Source: DASXMX01 sp036794395
GTDB taxonomy: Bacteria > Planctomycetota > Phycisphaerae > Tepidisphaerales > Tepidisphaeraceae
Length of the DNA: 18,243 bases
Assembly (NCBI GenBank): GCA_036794395.1
Contig: DAIRGS010000140.1
Span: 1 to 18,243, forward strand
Direction: 5' to 3'
Under the pieces are notes generated by a model. It made no database searches, was not told where the DNA came from, and was given only the letters and a program-made list of their open reading frames with translations. A program made the translations under genes and the position numbers. Positions 7,762 through 15,516 of the stretch are shown in pieces; the stretch's first letter is position 1, and every line of letters begins with the position of its first letter.

Positions 7762-8269
7762 GTGTACCTGGATATTGAAGCTCGTTCAGCATCCAGTTGA
7801 TTGTATCGTTTGTCGCCACGCCTGTATCTGGCAGTTTCGGTTCCACGGGATTGACCAGGACGGGTTTCTGTAATTCCCCACCCATCGCCAGTCGCTGCCA
7901 TTCGGGCAATTGTTGCACGGGTTGAAATTGAGAATTTGCTTGTTGTGCAGGTCGCGCTGGTGTTTGGCCGATCCACGCCAGGCTGATGATTAAAATTGAT
8001 GCCGCCGCGGCCGCGAGCCCCACTCCAAGGCGAATCACGCTTCCGTCGTCGGCGCGATCCAGTTCGCGATGCAGCCGGGCCAATTCCAGCGGCGTAATCT
8101 CGCCGGGATCAAGCGCGGCCATTGCCTGCGAAACCTCACGCAATCCAGCCAGCTCATCGGCGCAAATCTCACACTCAGCCAGATGATGCTCAACCGCTTG
8201 CGATGCGGAATCGTCCAGCTCGCCATCGTGATAGGCGCCTAAACGTGATTGAAATTGGCAACCCGACAT
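7748..8269 (-). CDS. Anti-sigma factor with zinc-finger (zf-HC2 type) domain
   Basis: A 173-residue membrane-bound anti-sigma factor expected to hold the adjacent ECF sigma factor inactive. The cytoplasmic N-terminal domain has the ZAS/zf-HC2 pattern H29-x3-C33-x2-C36, with an upstream YHDGEL motif containing H14. A helical linker is followed by one TM helix (about 83-100) and a ~70-residue extracytoplasmic part rich in P and Q. The ATG has a GAGG ribosome site 5 nt upstream. The gene lies 60 nt downstream of the sigma gene and overlaps the Spy-like gene by 14 nt. Family, order and topology all agree with a sigma/anti-sigma pair. Confidence 0.93.
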   Translation of the reverse strand: MSGCQFQSRLGAYHDGELDDSASQAVEHHLAECEICADELAGLREVSQAMAALDPGEITPLELARLHRELDRADDGSVIRLGVGLAAAAASILIISLAWIGQTPARPAQQANSQFQPVQQLPEWQRLAMGGELQKPVLVNPVEPKLPDTGVATNDTINWMLNELQYPGTHASR

Positions 8270-8329
8270 GATCGCCTCAAAACCTGCAACCCTTGCACAA
8301 AAACGCTCGGGCCGCTCAATGAATCCCGG

Positions 8330-8887
8330 CTACGGATTGTAGCTCTGCAACTTTGACTTCAACTCCATGCGGGCACGATGCAGGCGGGATTCAACCGTTC
8401 CCTGCGGCACGCCCAGCGATTCTGCAATCTCCGAATAACTCATCTGCTCAAACTCCCGAAGCACCAAAATCTCCCGATACTCCCGTGGCAACGTTCGAAG
8501 CACCGCGGCCACATCGATTTTTCGATCCACGCCGCCGGTTGCCAGGTCTTCCCGAACGGATGCCGCCGACGGGCGCGGCTCGGTATCCATCGCATCCAGC
8601 CCAAGTGCCTTGCGGCTGGCGCGCGACTTATTCCATGTTCGCGCCGCTTGCCTGACCAGAATCCGTTTCAACCACGTCTTAACCGACGCTCGGGCATCAA
8701 ATTTCCGCATCCCGCGGAACGCGCCCAGAAGTGTTTCCTGCACGATGTCTTCGGCGTCCGCCCGCGTCGCCGACAGCGAAAGCGCCAGCCGAAAAAGCTC
8801 CGGGGCATGGTGATCGGCCAGCACGTGGAACGCGCCGGAGTCACCCCCGGCGGCCTGTTTGATCAACTCCAGATCGCTTGGTTGCAA
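8330..8887 (-). CDS. RNA polymerase sigma factor, ECF type
   Basis: A 185-residue ECF (group 4) sigma-70 factor that would direct RNA polymerase to an envelope-linked regulon, probably including its own operon. Region 2 spans about residues 5-75, with DAEDIVQETLLGAF and FDARASVKTWLKRI. Region 4 spans about 127-178, with the helix-turn-helix MSYSEIAESLGVPQGTVESRLHRAR. TTG at 8887 is chosen because AGGAGG stands 8 nt upstream and the chain then starts right at region 2, giving the usual ECF length. The frame is open farther upstream. ATG at 9076 has a GGGAG 8 nt before it, and ATGs at 8974 and 9091 also exist; these would translate through a terminator-like hairpin and add up to 68 non-conserved residues. 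The anti-sigma gene follows. Confidence 0.92.
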   Translation of the reverse strand: MQPSDLELIKQAAGGDSGAFHVLADHHAPELFRLALSLSATRADAEDIVQETLLGAFRGMRKFDARASVKTWLKRILVRQAARTWNKSRASRKALGLDAMDTEPRPSAASVREDLATGGVDRKIDVAAVLRTLPREYREILVLREFEQMSYSEIAESLGVPQGTVESRLHRARMELKSKLQSYNP

Positions 8888-8895
8888 CGAACCGG

Positions 8896-8901
8896 CCTCC
8901 T
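8896..8901 (-). promoter_or_regulatory. Strong Shine-Dalgarno before the TTG start of the sigma gene
   Basis: AGGAGG on the minus strand lies 8 nt before TTG at 8887, in frame with the sigma factor. It supports a short, standard-length sigma factor over the longer in-frame starts at 8974, 9076 and 9091. Confidence 0.65.
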
Positions 8902-8976
8902 GCCGCCGGTGGAGCGCCGAAGCTGAATCATCTGCCGCTTCCGCCGACGTCTGTCGGCTTTTACCCCGATACATCG

Positions 8977-9020
8977 GAAAATAAAAATGGCCGGGCGCCT
9001 GCGGCGTGCGGCGCCCGGCC
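8977..9020 (-). terminator. Terminator-like hairpin in the leader of the sigma operon
   Basis: GGCCGGGCGCC (8989-8999) and GGCGCCCGGCC (9010-9020) form a perfect 11-bp stem with a 10-nt loop. On the minus strand the stem is followed directly by ATTTTTATTTT, the layout of an intrinsic terminator. No minus-strand gene lies upstream for it to terminate. It stands about 100 nt before the preferred sigma-factor start, so attenuation of the operon is the natural reading. Confidence 0.6.
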
Positions 9021-9286
9021 GGGGGAAGGAACGAATCAACCCGGCGCGACGGGAGCAAATTACCGGCGTCATTCATGACGACCGCTCCCATCCCGGCTCA
9101 AAGAACCGAGCACCCACGTCTCGGCGCCGAACCGTCTACCGAAATCTCCGTTCCAAACATCCATCATCAGCAACTCGGGCCACCATCTTGCCGCCATGCC
9201 TTGGCCCTTCTGTCTTGCCGATCCATTTCCTCTGTTCCAGCAACTTTGGCCTTTCTTCCAGAAAAGTTAGAGATTAAAAATAACCT

Positions 9287-9841
9287 ATGAGCGTTTACGA
9301 CTACAACCGCACGTATGACGATGTCACCAAAGGATTTGCTACCGAGGCATCCCATGTCTTCGAGGCCTCGCTTTTGTGCATAGAGCACTGCGTTTCCCAA
9401 CTTTCCGACCAGCAGCTTTGGTGGCGGCCCCTCCCCGAAATGAACTCAATCGCCAACCTGCTTCTCCATCTTGCCGGGAATGTCGGCCAATGGGTCAACG
9501 CCGCGGTCGAAAACACCGCCACCACCCGCAATCGCCCGGCCGAGTTCGCCCATCGCGGGCCCATCAACAAAGACCAATTGATGACCTCTCTACGAGACGC
9601 CGTCGCCCGCGCCCGCCGATCGATTGAGTCAATCCAATCCCCCGATCAACTACTGCAAACCCGCCGGGTCCAGGGCAACAACACCAACCTCCTCACCGCG
9701 ATCTTCCACTCCGCCAGCCACTTCGAAGGCCACACCCAGGAAATCATCGCGATGACCCGCCAGATCAAAAAAGAACAATACAAGTTTCTCTGGCAACCCA
9801 AATCGCCGGAAGAAACCAGCGCTAACGGGTCGAAGGTCTGA
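9287..9841 (+). CDS. DinB-like (DUF1572-type) metal-binding helical protein
   Basis: A 184-residue soluble protein resembling the DUF1572 branch of the DinB/YfiT four-helix-bundle superfamily. The sequence LWWRPLPEMNSIANLLLHLAGNVGQW (about residues 44-69) includes H61, and HSASHFEGHTQEI (141-153) supplies H145 and H149. Together they form the three-histidine metal site expected of this superfamily. Some members are thiol-dependent S-transferases and many are induced by stress, but the substrate cannot be read from the sequence. It starts at ATG 9287 after AT-rich sequence with only a weak ribosome site. It is probably transcribed alone, diverging from the sigma operon and separated from the next gene by about 190 nt. 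Confidence 0.85.
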   Translation: MSVYDYNRTYDDVTKGFATEASHVFEASLLCIEHCVSQLSDQQLWWRPLPEMNSIANLLLHLAGNVGQWVNAAVENTATTRNRPAEFAHRGPINKDQLMTSLRDAVARARRSIESIQSPDQLLQTRRVQGNNTNLLTAIFHSASHFEGHTQEIIAMTRQIKKEQYKFLWQPKSPEETSANGSKV

Positions 9842-9946
9842 TGGGTTCCATCGTCAACCGGTATCTTGTTGAACCGCAAAAATTCTGTTGACTTCCGAAG
9901 ATTCAACTCGTAAATATTTGGACATCAATTCATTGCAGTGTGGCCA

Positions 9947-10027
9947 GGGGGGCGAGCCAACGCGAAACTCTCCTCCCCAGCCGCAAGATGGCGGTCTGCC
10001 GGAATTGCCGGCTTACGGGGAGGTATC
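9947..10027 (+). promoter_or_regulatory. Structured 5' leader able to hide the Shine-Dalgarno
   Basis: CCTCCCC (9972-9978) is exactly complementary to GGGGAGG (10017-10023), the ribosome site of the LEPR-XLL gene at 10028. Between them AGCCG (9979-9983) can pair with CGGCT (10009-10013), extending the stem to 12 bp with a 3-nt bulge. Alternatively GCCGG (9998-10002) pairs with CCGGC (10008-10012) and CCGC (9981-9984) with GCGG (9991-9994). A G-run at 9947-9952 could compete for the CCTCCCC arm. Competing structures of this kind suggest a translational switch. I could not match it to a known riboswitch class. Confidence 0.45.
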
Positions 10028-12211
10028 ATGTCCAGTTCAAAGCGCCCATCAGCGGTCTTCAGTGCGATTCGAGATGTACGTGCAGGTCGCCGTCGTAACC
10101 CAAAAATCTCCGCGGCCCTGGTTGAGGTCTTGGAGCCGCGACAATTGTTGAGCGTCACCTCCGCGGAGCTTCACACGCTCGATAATACCGACCAGATCAT
10201 GGCCGGCGGCAGCACGTTCGCCGTCAAGCTCGAAGCGCAAACGACCAACAACTCGGCGACCAACTGGATCATCGACTGGGGCGATGGCACGACTGCTACA
10301 CTGGACAACGTTGGCTACGACGATCAGACAACTCACTCGTACGGCGCGAACGACGCCGCCGGCACTTCTCACAACGTTAGTTTTGAGGTATCCGATATCA
10401 GTGGGAGCCCATCCTACTACGATGGATCAAACTACCTGGAAAGCATTTCATCGCTCAATGGCGTTGGAACGAGCCTGACCGAAGCGCAAAATGCCTCCTT
10501 TACCGAGAACCTCGCCGACTTCCGCAGCCTGAATCAGAACCTCAACTCCTACGATTTTACCGCCACGATCCAGTGGTATGATGGGACGCCCGCCGATTCC
10601 GGGACAATCGTTTCCGACGACTTCGGCGGGTTTTACGTCCGGGGCTCCCACACCTACGACGCTCGCGGTTCATACCCTGTGTCGATCGACGTCATGGCCG
10701 GCGACGGAACTTCCACTGAAATTGGTTCCGAAATCAACGTTATCCCGCCCGACCTCCACATCATGACCGTTGGGCACGTCGGTGGTGAGGCCGTGGCCAA
10801 CGCCACCGATGGAAATCCCGTACAGATGGTGATCGGCGCCGACGAATCGGGCCAGGCCCAGATTCAGATCTCCAGTCCCACCTACGGTATAACCGGGTCG
10901 CGCAGCGCGGTTCATTGGACCGTCTCGGGCGATGCGGCCAGCGTTACAAGCGGTGACTTCAACGACGACACAACCGTCACGCTCACGCCCAACGGCAGCC
11001 ACCAATACGCCATCCAGTCCGGCTCCGACGAAAACAATGACGGCGTCATCGAAGACAACGAAAAACGCGAGATCGATGTTAAAGTCATCTCCGTCAGCTC
11101 AATAAAGGCAAGTATTGGCGACCAGAACAAGACGTCGAGTGACACCGGTATGACGATCACGGACGATAACATCATCACGGTCCTGCAAGGGTCTTCGCTT
11201 CGAGTGCAAGCGCAGGGTGTCCAACCCAACGACGCTGCCTCAAAAAATCAACTAAAATGGATAGTCCAACGGAATGCGGCCGATGTCCTGACGGGTTCTC
11301 CATCACAGGTGGCGACGGACCTGAACGACAAGTCAGCAGGCACGCTTTCTGCCAATTCCGCCGGATCCTTCAATGTAACGGTGTACATCGACGAAAATAA
11401 CGATGGCCAGATGCAGGATAGCGAGAAGCTTCGTGTACTGCATTTGGCAGTCATAAATGTTACACTCCAAAACAACACAGATGACGTTCATCCCAACAGC
11501 AACAACTTCACCGCTGATTCGGGAACTAGTACCGCCATCGTGTATAGCGGATCGGTTGAGAATCCCGTCATTAAGGCCGACGCACATGTACTTCTCGAAG
11601 GCGGCGGCCCACTAAAGCAAATTGGCGTTGACAAAATTCATCTCGGGTGGATTCAGAACCTCACGCTGGCAAATTTTACAGTGAACTATGGGCCGCAGCA
11701 CAAGGAGACGTTGACGAAGGCCGCACAGCTGAGTTACCCGCTTTTGGATAATGGCGAAACGGAAAATGAAGGTACTGGAGGCGACACGGCGTTCATCGGG
11801 GGCCTCCCCGCAGGTTCAAATCCAGGATACCCCATTACGGGCGGAAAAACCGAAACTATGTCAGAAATGCACGACCGCCCATATTGGGATTTCAACCAAT
11901 CCGCAGATTTTAACGGCCAGACAATCCATGCCACGAGCACGAGCGGAGGGCTGACCTTCACGACTTACGTTGCCGGGTATAGCACAGACTTCGACAAGAC
12001 TTATTGCGAATATGGAAAGTTTGAATGGACAGTGAATTTCGTCTTCACATACAACCCCACGATCTTTGCGCCATCCTCGAAATGGTGGACAGATTCTGGG
12101 TCGTCGGTACAGGGGCCCAATTCCATAACCCCTGTCCAAGGGGGAGTGTATGCTGTCACTGATGGACCTGATTGTAATGCTTTGGGGGTATTGATATATC
12201 AATATACCTAG
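10028..12211 (+). CDS. LEPR-XLL surface protein with PKD-like domains and EF-hand-type loops
   Basis: A 727-residue predicted exported protein. An R/K-rich N-terminus leads to LEPRQLLS (residues 35-42), the planctomycetal LEPR-XLL motif. Then come a PKD-like domain (about 45-118) with WGDG and HSYG, and a second PKD-like domain (about 145-225) with QWYDG and GSHTYDARGSYPVSI. Next are two modules that each end in a DxNxDG calcium-type loop (DENNDGVIEDNE at 334, DENNDGQMQDSE at 455). The ~200-residue C-terminal domain is unrecognised and is aromatic and glycine-rich. No C-terminal membrane anchor is visible. ATG at 10028 has GGGGAGG just upstream; the frame also opens at 9938, but that part covers the structured leader. 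A protein-binding or adhesive surface role is inferred from the domains. Confidence 0.87.
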   Translation: MSSSKRPSAVFSAIRDVRAGRRRNPKISAALVEVLEPRQLLSVTSAELHTLDNTDQIMAGGSTFAVKLEAQTTNNSATNWIIDWGDGTTATLDNVGYDDQTTHSYGANDAAGTSHNVSFEVSDISGSPSYYDGSNYLESISSLNGVGTSLTEAQNASFTENLADFRSLNQNLNSYDFTATIQWYDGTPADSGTIVSDDFGGFYVRGSHTYDARGSYPVSIDVMAGDGTSTEIGSEINVIPPDLHIMTVGHVGGEAVANATDGNPVQMVIGADESGQAQIQISSPTYGITGSRSAVHWTVSGDAASVTSGDFNDDTTVTLTPNGSHQYAIQSGSDENNDGVIEDNEKREIDVKVISVSSIKASIGDQNKTSSDTGMTITDDNIITVLQGSSLRVQAQGVQPNDAASKNQLKWIVQRNAADVLTGSPSQVATDLNDKSAGTLSANSAGSFNVTVYIDENNDGQMQDSEKLRVLHLAVINVTLQNNTDDVHPNSNNFTADSGTSTAIVYSGSVENPVIKADAHVLLEGGGPLKQIGVDKIHLGWIQNLTLANFTVNYGPQHKETLTKAAQLSYPLLDNGETENEGTGGDTAFIGGLPAGSNPGYPITGGKTETMSEMHDRPYWDFNQSADFNGQTIHATSTSGGLTFTTYVAGYSTDFDKTYCEYGKFEWTVNFVFTYNPTIFAPSSKWWTDSGSSVQGPNSITPVQGGVYAVTDGPDCNALGVLIYQYT

Positions 12212-12225
12212 TCGGAGGGAACGCG

Positions 12226-13248
12226 ATGAGCACGACCAGAATGATTGGTACTCTGATGCCGCTCTTTGCGGTGCTAACCGCATTAAGTGTGCCTGCAACG
12301 CGTCCCGGAGAAGTGTTCCCGCAGGCATTTCGCAATGATTTATTCGAAGTGTTGCGATTTGGCGGGAGCGCCTATGTCTGCGAAGTGGGCAATGTCGAGC
12401 CCCTGAAGTTGATGCGTTCATCGAGCGTTGAAACTGGAAGCGTCGAGCTGAGGATATCCCAAACAATTATAGGTCCAAGCCACGTTTCGCTCCGTGTCCC
12501 TTATACGTTTCGCACTTCTCACCACGGCAGTCCGTGGATGGATGACGTTTGGGGAGGTGATCCGAGGCGTTTTCAAGGGCGGACGGTGCTCTGCCTCGTG
12601 ATCGCGCCACAACTCGATCCACTCACAAGTGTTGTGCCGGGGTGCGATGCAAGTGTCGCATGTGTATTCGCGGTGAGCGGCGCAACAGATGCCGATGTTT
12701 ACGCAATTCGCGACGCCGCGAAATTGCATCGGATTGTAGATCCCGATGCGCTAACCCAAGCTTTGAAAAGTGCCGTGCTTGACCCGCGAGATCGACTGCG
12801 TATTTACGCCCTTGAGGCGACGGCCCGGCGGCTTCTTCCAGTCGACGTTGCGAGCGCGGCGGCGATTATTACCGCGAGAATTGCGCATGATAGGCAAATT
12901 CCTTATGCGAGCGGAGAAGTCGAGCATCTCGTAAAGAACGTACAATCGGTTGCGTTGTCAGATGATTTGACCATGCCATCCAGGCGCGAGATCGCGAAAT
13001 CTGTTTGCGAATGGATCGCACTCGGGTCTCCAGATTTTTCACAGCGATCTATCGATTACCTCTCTGCAATTGTGCTCCAGAAGGGCATCAGTTCATCAGA
13101 CGTGCAGTTGACTCCTGCAACCCGTTCCGCATTGGAACGCAAACTGCGGTGGCTAGCGACGCATGAAGACGACACGCCGACTCTAGTTTCGGCTTCGAAG
13201 CGAATCCTCGCCTGGCTTGCCGCTGATGAATCCAATCGAAGTGACTAA
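12226..13248 (+). CDS. Unrecognised exported protein
   Basis: A 340-residue protein I do not recognise. Residues ~1-24 form a signal peptide-like segment (MIGTLMPLFAVLTALSVPA). An N-terminal half of probable beta structure follows (YVCEVGNVEPL, VELRISQTIIGPSHVSLRVPY, TVLCLVIAPQ). The second half, from about residue 150, is helical and alanine-rich, possibly a HEAT-like solenoid (YALEATARRLL, REIAKSVCEWIALGSPDF, SASKRILAWLAAD). ATG at 12226 has GGAGGG 6 nt upstream and starts only 14 nt after the LEPR-XLL gene, so the two are probably co-transcribed and may work together at the surface or in the periplasm. No catalytic motif was found. Confidence 0.8.
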   Translation: MSTTRMIGTLMPLFAVLTALSVPATRPGEVFPQAFRNDLFEVLRFGGSAYVCEVGNVEPLKLMRSSSVETGSVELRISQTIIGPSHVSLRVPYTFRTSHHGSPWMDDVWGGDPRRFQGRTVLCLVIAPQLDPLTSVVPGCDASVACVFAVSGATDADVYAIRDAAKLHRIVDPDALTQALKSAVLDPRDRLRIYALEATARRLLPVDVASAAAIITARIAHDRQIPYASGEVEHLVKNVQSVALSDDLTMPSRREIAKSVCEWIALGSPDFSQRSIDYLSAIVLQKGISSSDVQLTPATRSALERKLRWLATHEDDTPTLVSASKRILAWLAADESNRSD

Positions 13249-13259
13249 ATCCAGCGCAA

Positions 13260-13355
13260 CTGGACGAACTCGCGGCCTACACGACAGATTTCGACAGGTC
13301 GTATTCTGCATATGGCAAAGTGGATTGGCGCCCTCATCGCGGTTTTTCATATGCT
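13260..13355 (+). pseudogene. Decayed fragment of a LEPR-XLL protein C-terminal domain
   Basis: Read in the frame beginning at 13260, this gap encodes AYTTDFDRSYSAYGKVDW followed by RPHRGFSY. It aligns without gaps to GYSTDFDKTYCEYGKFEW followed by TVNFVFTY in the C-terminal domain of the LEPR-XLL protein at 10028-12211. By eye, 10 of the first 18 residues are identical and most others are conservative. There is no start codon of its own and the rest of the domain is missing. It looks like the remnant of a second LEPR-XLL gene or of a duplicated 3' end. The overlapping frame open from 13217 into the TPR gene is therefore probably not coding before 13418. Confidence 0.7.
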
Positions 13356-13417
13356 GGTGGTACGGCACGGGTTGCGCAGACCGGGGTAAGACCGTGTTCC
13401 AGGGATCTTTCCCAACT

Positions 13418-15478
13418 ATGACTCAGATCGCGCAAATCATTCGTGACGCCCGTCGTCACCAGCAGTCAGGGCGATTGAATGAGGCCGGTAAGCTTATCGA
13501 ACAAGTCCTGCAACTTGATCCGAACAATTCGGAGGCCATTCATTATCGCGGCCTTCTCGCGCAACAGCATGGAGATTCTGCGCTCGCCCTGAAATGGCTC
13601 AACCGCTCTGTTGAACTAGCGCCTGGCAGACCCGATTTTCACAATAACCTCGCGACCGTACTGGGCAGTGTCGGTCGTTTTGAGGAGGCCCTGAAACATC
13701 TGGATGAGGCGCTCCGCCTCGATCCAAATTATTCAGCCGCACGGGCTAACCGCAAAAACGCGCTCGCGGCGCTGGGCCGCGTTCCTAGGGAACGGGCATT
13801 TGGCTTCTCAAATGAAACGGAGTGCGGCGGCGATAACCATTGTGACGCCCCAGTTGAGCATGCGCGGGCGGAGGAGCCTATCGAAATCCTTCGAGATGAG
13901 GTGCGGCTGGAGCCTCAAAATGTGATGGCTCTCCTCTCGCTTGGCAACGCGATGCGGCTCTGTGGGGACCGCGATGCCGCCATCGGCGCGTATCGCACCG
14001 CAGTCGAGTTGCTTCCGGACTCGCCATTAGCGCGCAGCAACCTCGGCGCGAGTTTGCTTGATATGGGTTGTTTCGAGCAGGCGATTGAGCATCTTCGCAA
14101 GGCGATTTCTCTCAATCCCGATCTAGCCCCACCTCACTTCAACCTTGCACTGGCCCTGCTGGCGTCCGGCGATTGGGCGCTGGGGTGGCCGGAATTTGAA
14201 TGGAGACGCCAGATACCCGATGTCGGCGGTGATTCGCGAATATTTGCGCAGCCCGAATGGGACGGATGTCCTTTGCGGAATCGTTCAATTCTTGTCCAAT
14301 GCGAACAAGGATTCGGCGACACCATCCAATTCGTTCGCTTCCTTCCGCTGCTGAAGGATCGTGGAGCGCGCGTGATTCTGGAATGCCAGCCGAAACTCCA
14401 AAACCTCCTGAAGGGCGTTGCCGGCGCGGATACGGTCGTCGCGCGGGGAGAACAGCTTCCTCCGTTCGACACGCACGTGCGTCTTCTGAGTCTTCCCGGC
14501 ATTTTCGAAACCACGCCGTCGTCCATTCCCGCATCTATCCCTTACCTCCATCCAGAGCCCGCTCATGTGGAAAAATGGCGACCTGTGATTGCGGGGCCTG
14601 CCTTCAAGATCGGCATGGTCTGGCAAGGCCGGCGCGGCTACCGCGCCGATCGTGATCGATCCATCCCGCTCAAGGAGTTTACCCCTCTGGCGCAAGTACC
14701 GGGCGTCAAGCTGTTCAGCTTGCAAAAGGAAGATGGAACGGAACAAATCGCGGACTGTGGGTTTGAAATCCGCCAGATGGATCCGACCATCGACACCGCC
14801 GGTGCATTTGTCGACACCGCCGCCATCATTCCTTCCCTCGATCTGGTCATCACTTCGGACACGGCCATCGCACATTTGGCGGGAGCGATCGGCGCGCAAG
14901 TCTGGGTCGCGCTTGCAAAATGCCCCGATTGGCGTTGGATGGTTGGACGTGCAGATTCACCGTGGTATCCGACGATGCGGTTGTTTCGTCAGGAAACAGC
15001 CGGCGATTGGAACCCCGTTTTTGCGCGGATGGCCAATGAACTGAAGTCACGCGCGCGGCCAGCCCCGCAACCCACCCACGTCGACCTGATTGGCATCCCG
15101 GGTTCGCCGGCACAATTGCTTGATCGAATTGCAATACTACGCATTAAAATCGACCATTTGCCCGATGACGGTCGCCGCGCGTCGGCACGGCGGGAATTGG
15201 ATGCCCTGTTGGCAACACGAGCAGCGCACATCCCGGAAAACGCGGAGGTTGCCCGATTGGAGGTTGAGCTAGGCCTGATCAACACGAAGCTTTGGGATGC
15301 CGAAGATCAATTGCGAGCCTGCGAGCGCGACAAACAATTCGGAGCAGAATTCGTCGAGCTTGCTCGATCGGTGTATCAAGAAAACGATCGTCGAGCGGCC
15401 ATTAAAAGCGCAATAGATTATGCATTGGGTGGCTCGCTTTCAGATGTCAAAATATATCCATCGTTGGCCCGGGGCTGA
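13418..15478 (+). CDS. TPR protein with GT9-like domain and C-terminal DUF6165-like domain
   Basis: A 686-residue protein. The N-terminal part (about 1-285) carries tetratricopeptide repeats, for example AGKLIEQVLQLDPNNSEAIHYRGLL and AIEHLRKAISLNPDLAPPHFNLAL. Next is a domain (about 290-545) like the ADP-heptose:LPS heptosyltransferase (GT9) fold often joined to TPRs, with ILVQCEQGFGDTIQFVRFLP and TSDTAIAHLAGAIGAQVWVAL. The last ~132 residues (LLDRIAILRIKID..., FGAEFVELARSVYQENDRRAAIKSAID) match my recollection of DUF6165, usually a separate small protein near glycosyltransferase genes. ATG at 13418 is preferred; GTG at 13394 is possible, and the frame opens at 13217 but crosses the relic. 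A role in surface glycan or glycoprotein synthesis is likely. It is convergent with the histidine kinase gene. Confidence 0.88.
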   Translation: MTQIAQIIRDARRHQQSGRLNEAGKLIEQVLQLDPNNSEAIHYRGLLAQQHGDSALALKWLNRSVELAPGRPDFHNNLATVLGSVGRFEEALKHLDEALRLDPNYSAARANRKNALAALGRVPRERAFGFSNETECGGDNHCDAPVEHARAEEPIEILRDEVRLEPQNVMALLSLGNAMRLCGDRDAAIGAYRTAVELLPDSPLARSNLGASLLDMGCFEQAIEHLRKAISLNPDLAPPHFNLALALLASGDWALGWPEFEWRRQIPDVGGDSRIFAQPEWDGCPLRNRSILVQCEQGFGDTIQFVRFLPLLKDRGARVILECQPKLQNLLKGVAGADTVVARGEQLPPFDTHVRLLSLPGIFETTPSSIPASIPYLHPEPAHVEKWRPVIAGPAFKIGMVWQGRRGYRADRDRSIPLKEFTPLAQVPGVKLFSLQKEDGTEQIADCGFEIRQMDPTIDTAGAFVDTAAIIPSLDLVITSDTAIAHLAGAIGAQVWVALAKCPDWRWMVGRADSPWYPTMRLFRQETAGDWNPVFARMANELKSRARPAPQPTHVDLIGIPGSPAQLLDRIAILRIKIDHLPDDGRRASARRELDALLATRAAHIPENAEVARLEVELGLINTKLWDAEDQLRACERDKQFGAEFVELARSVYQENDRRAAIKSAIDYALGGSLSDVKIYPSLARG

Positions 15479-15516
15479 TGATTCCACCGCCAAATGAACA
15501 CTGCCGACTAATGACC

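Larger units (their letters stand above)
8888..9286. other. Divergent intergenic region between the sigma operon and the DinB-like gene
   Basis: This ~400-nt stretch should hold the promoters of both divergent units. It contains the Shine-Dalgarno and terminator-like hairpin listed separately, and a CCGATGTATCGG near-palindrome (minus strand, about 8968-8979) next to the T-tract. The sigma-factor frame is open across 8888-9091. No promoter elements are called with confidence, and nothing else is seen between about 9092 and 9286. Confidence 0.5.

Noticed and set aside
9938..10027. N-terminal extension of the second LEPR-XLL protein from 9938
   Set aside because: ATG 10028 has an ideal GGGGAGG site. 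The extension covers the self-complementary leader and does not look like a signal sequence.
9947..10027. Assignment of the leader as a c-di-GMP-I (GEMM) riboswitch
   Set aside because: Only short pieces resemble the consensus, and the conserved junction and tetraloop/receptor elements cannot be placed. It is kept as an unclassified structured leader.
13217..13417. N-terminal extension of the TPR protein from 13217
   Set aside because: It overlaps the end of the gene at 12226-13248 and crosses the LEPR-XLL relic in a different frame. The TPR sequence begins right after ATG 13418.
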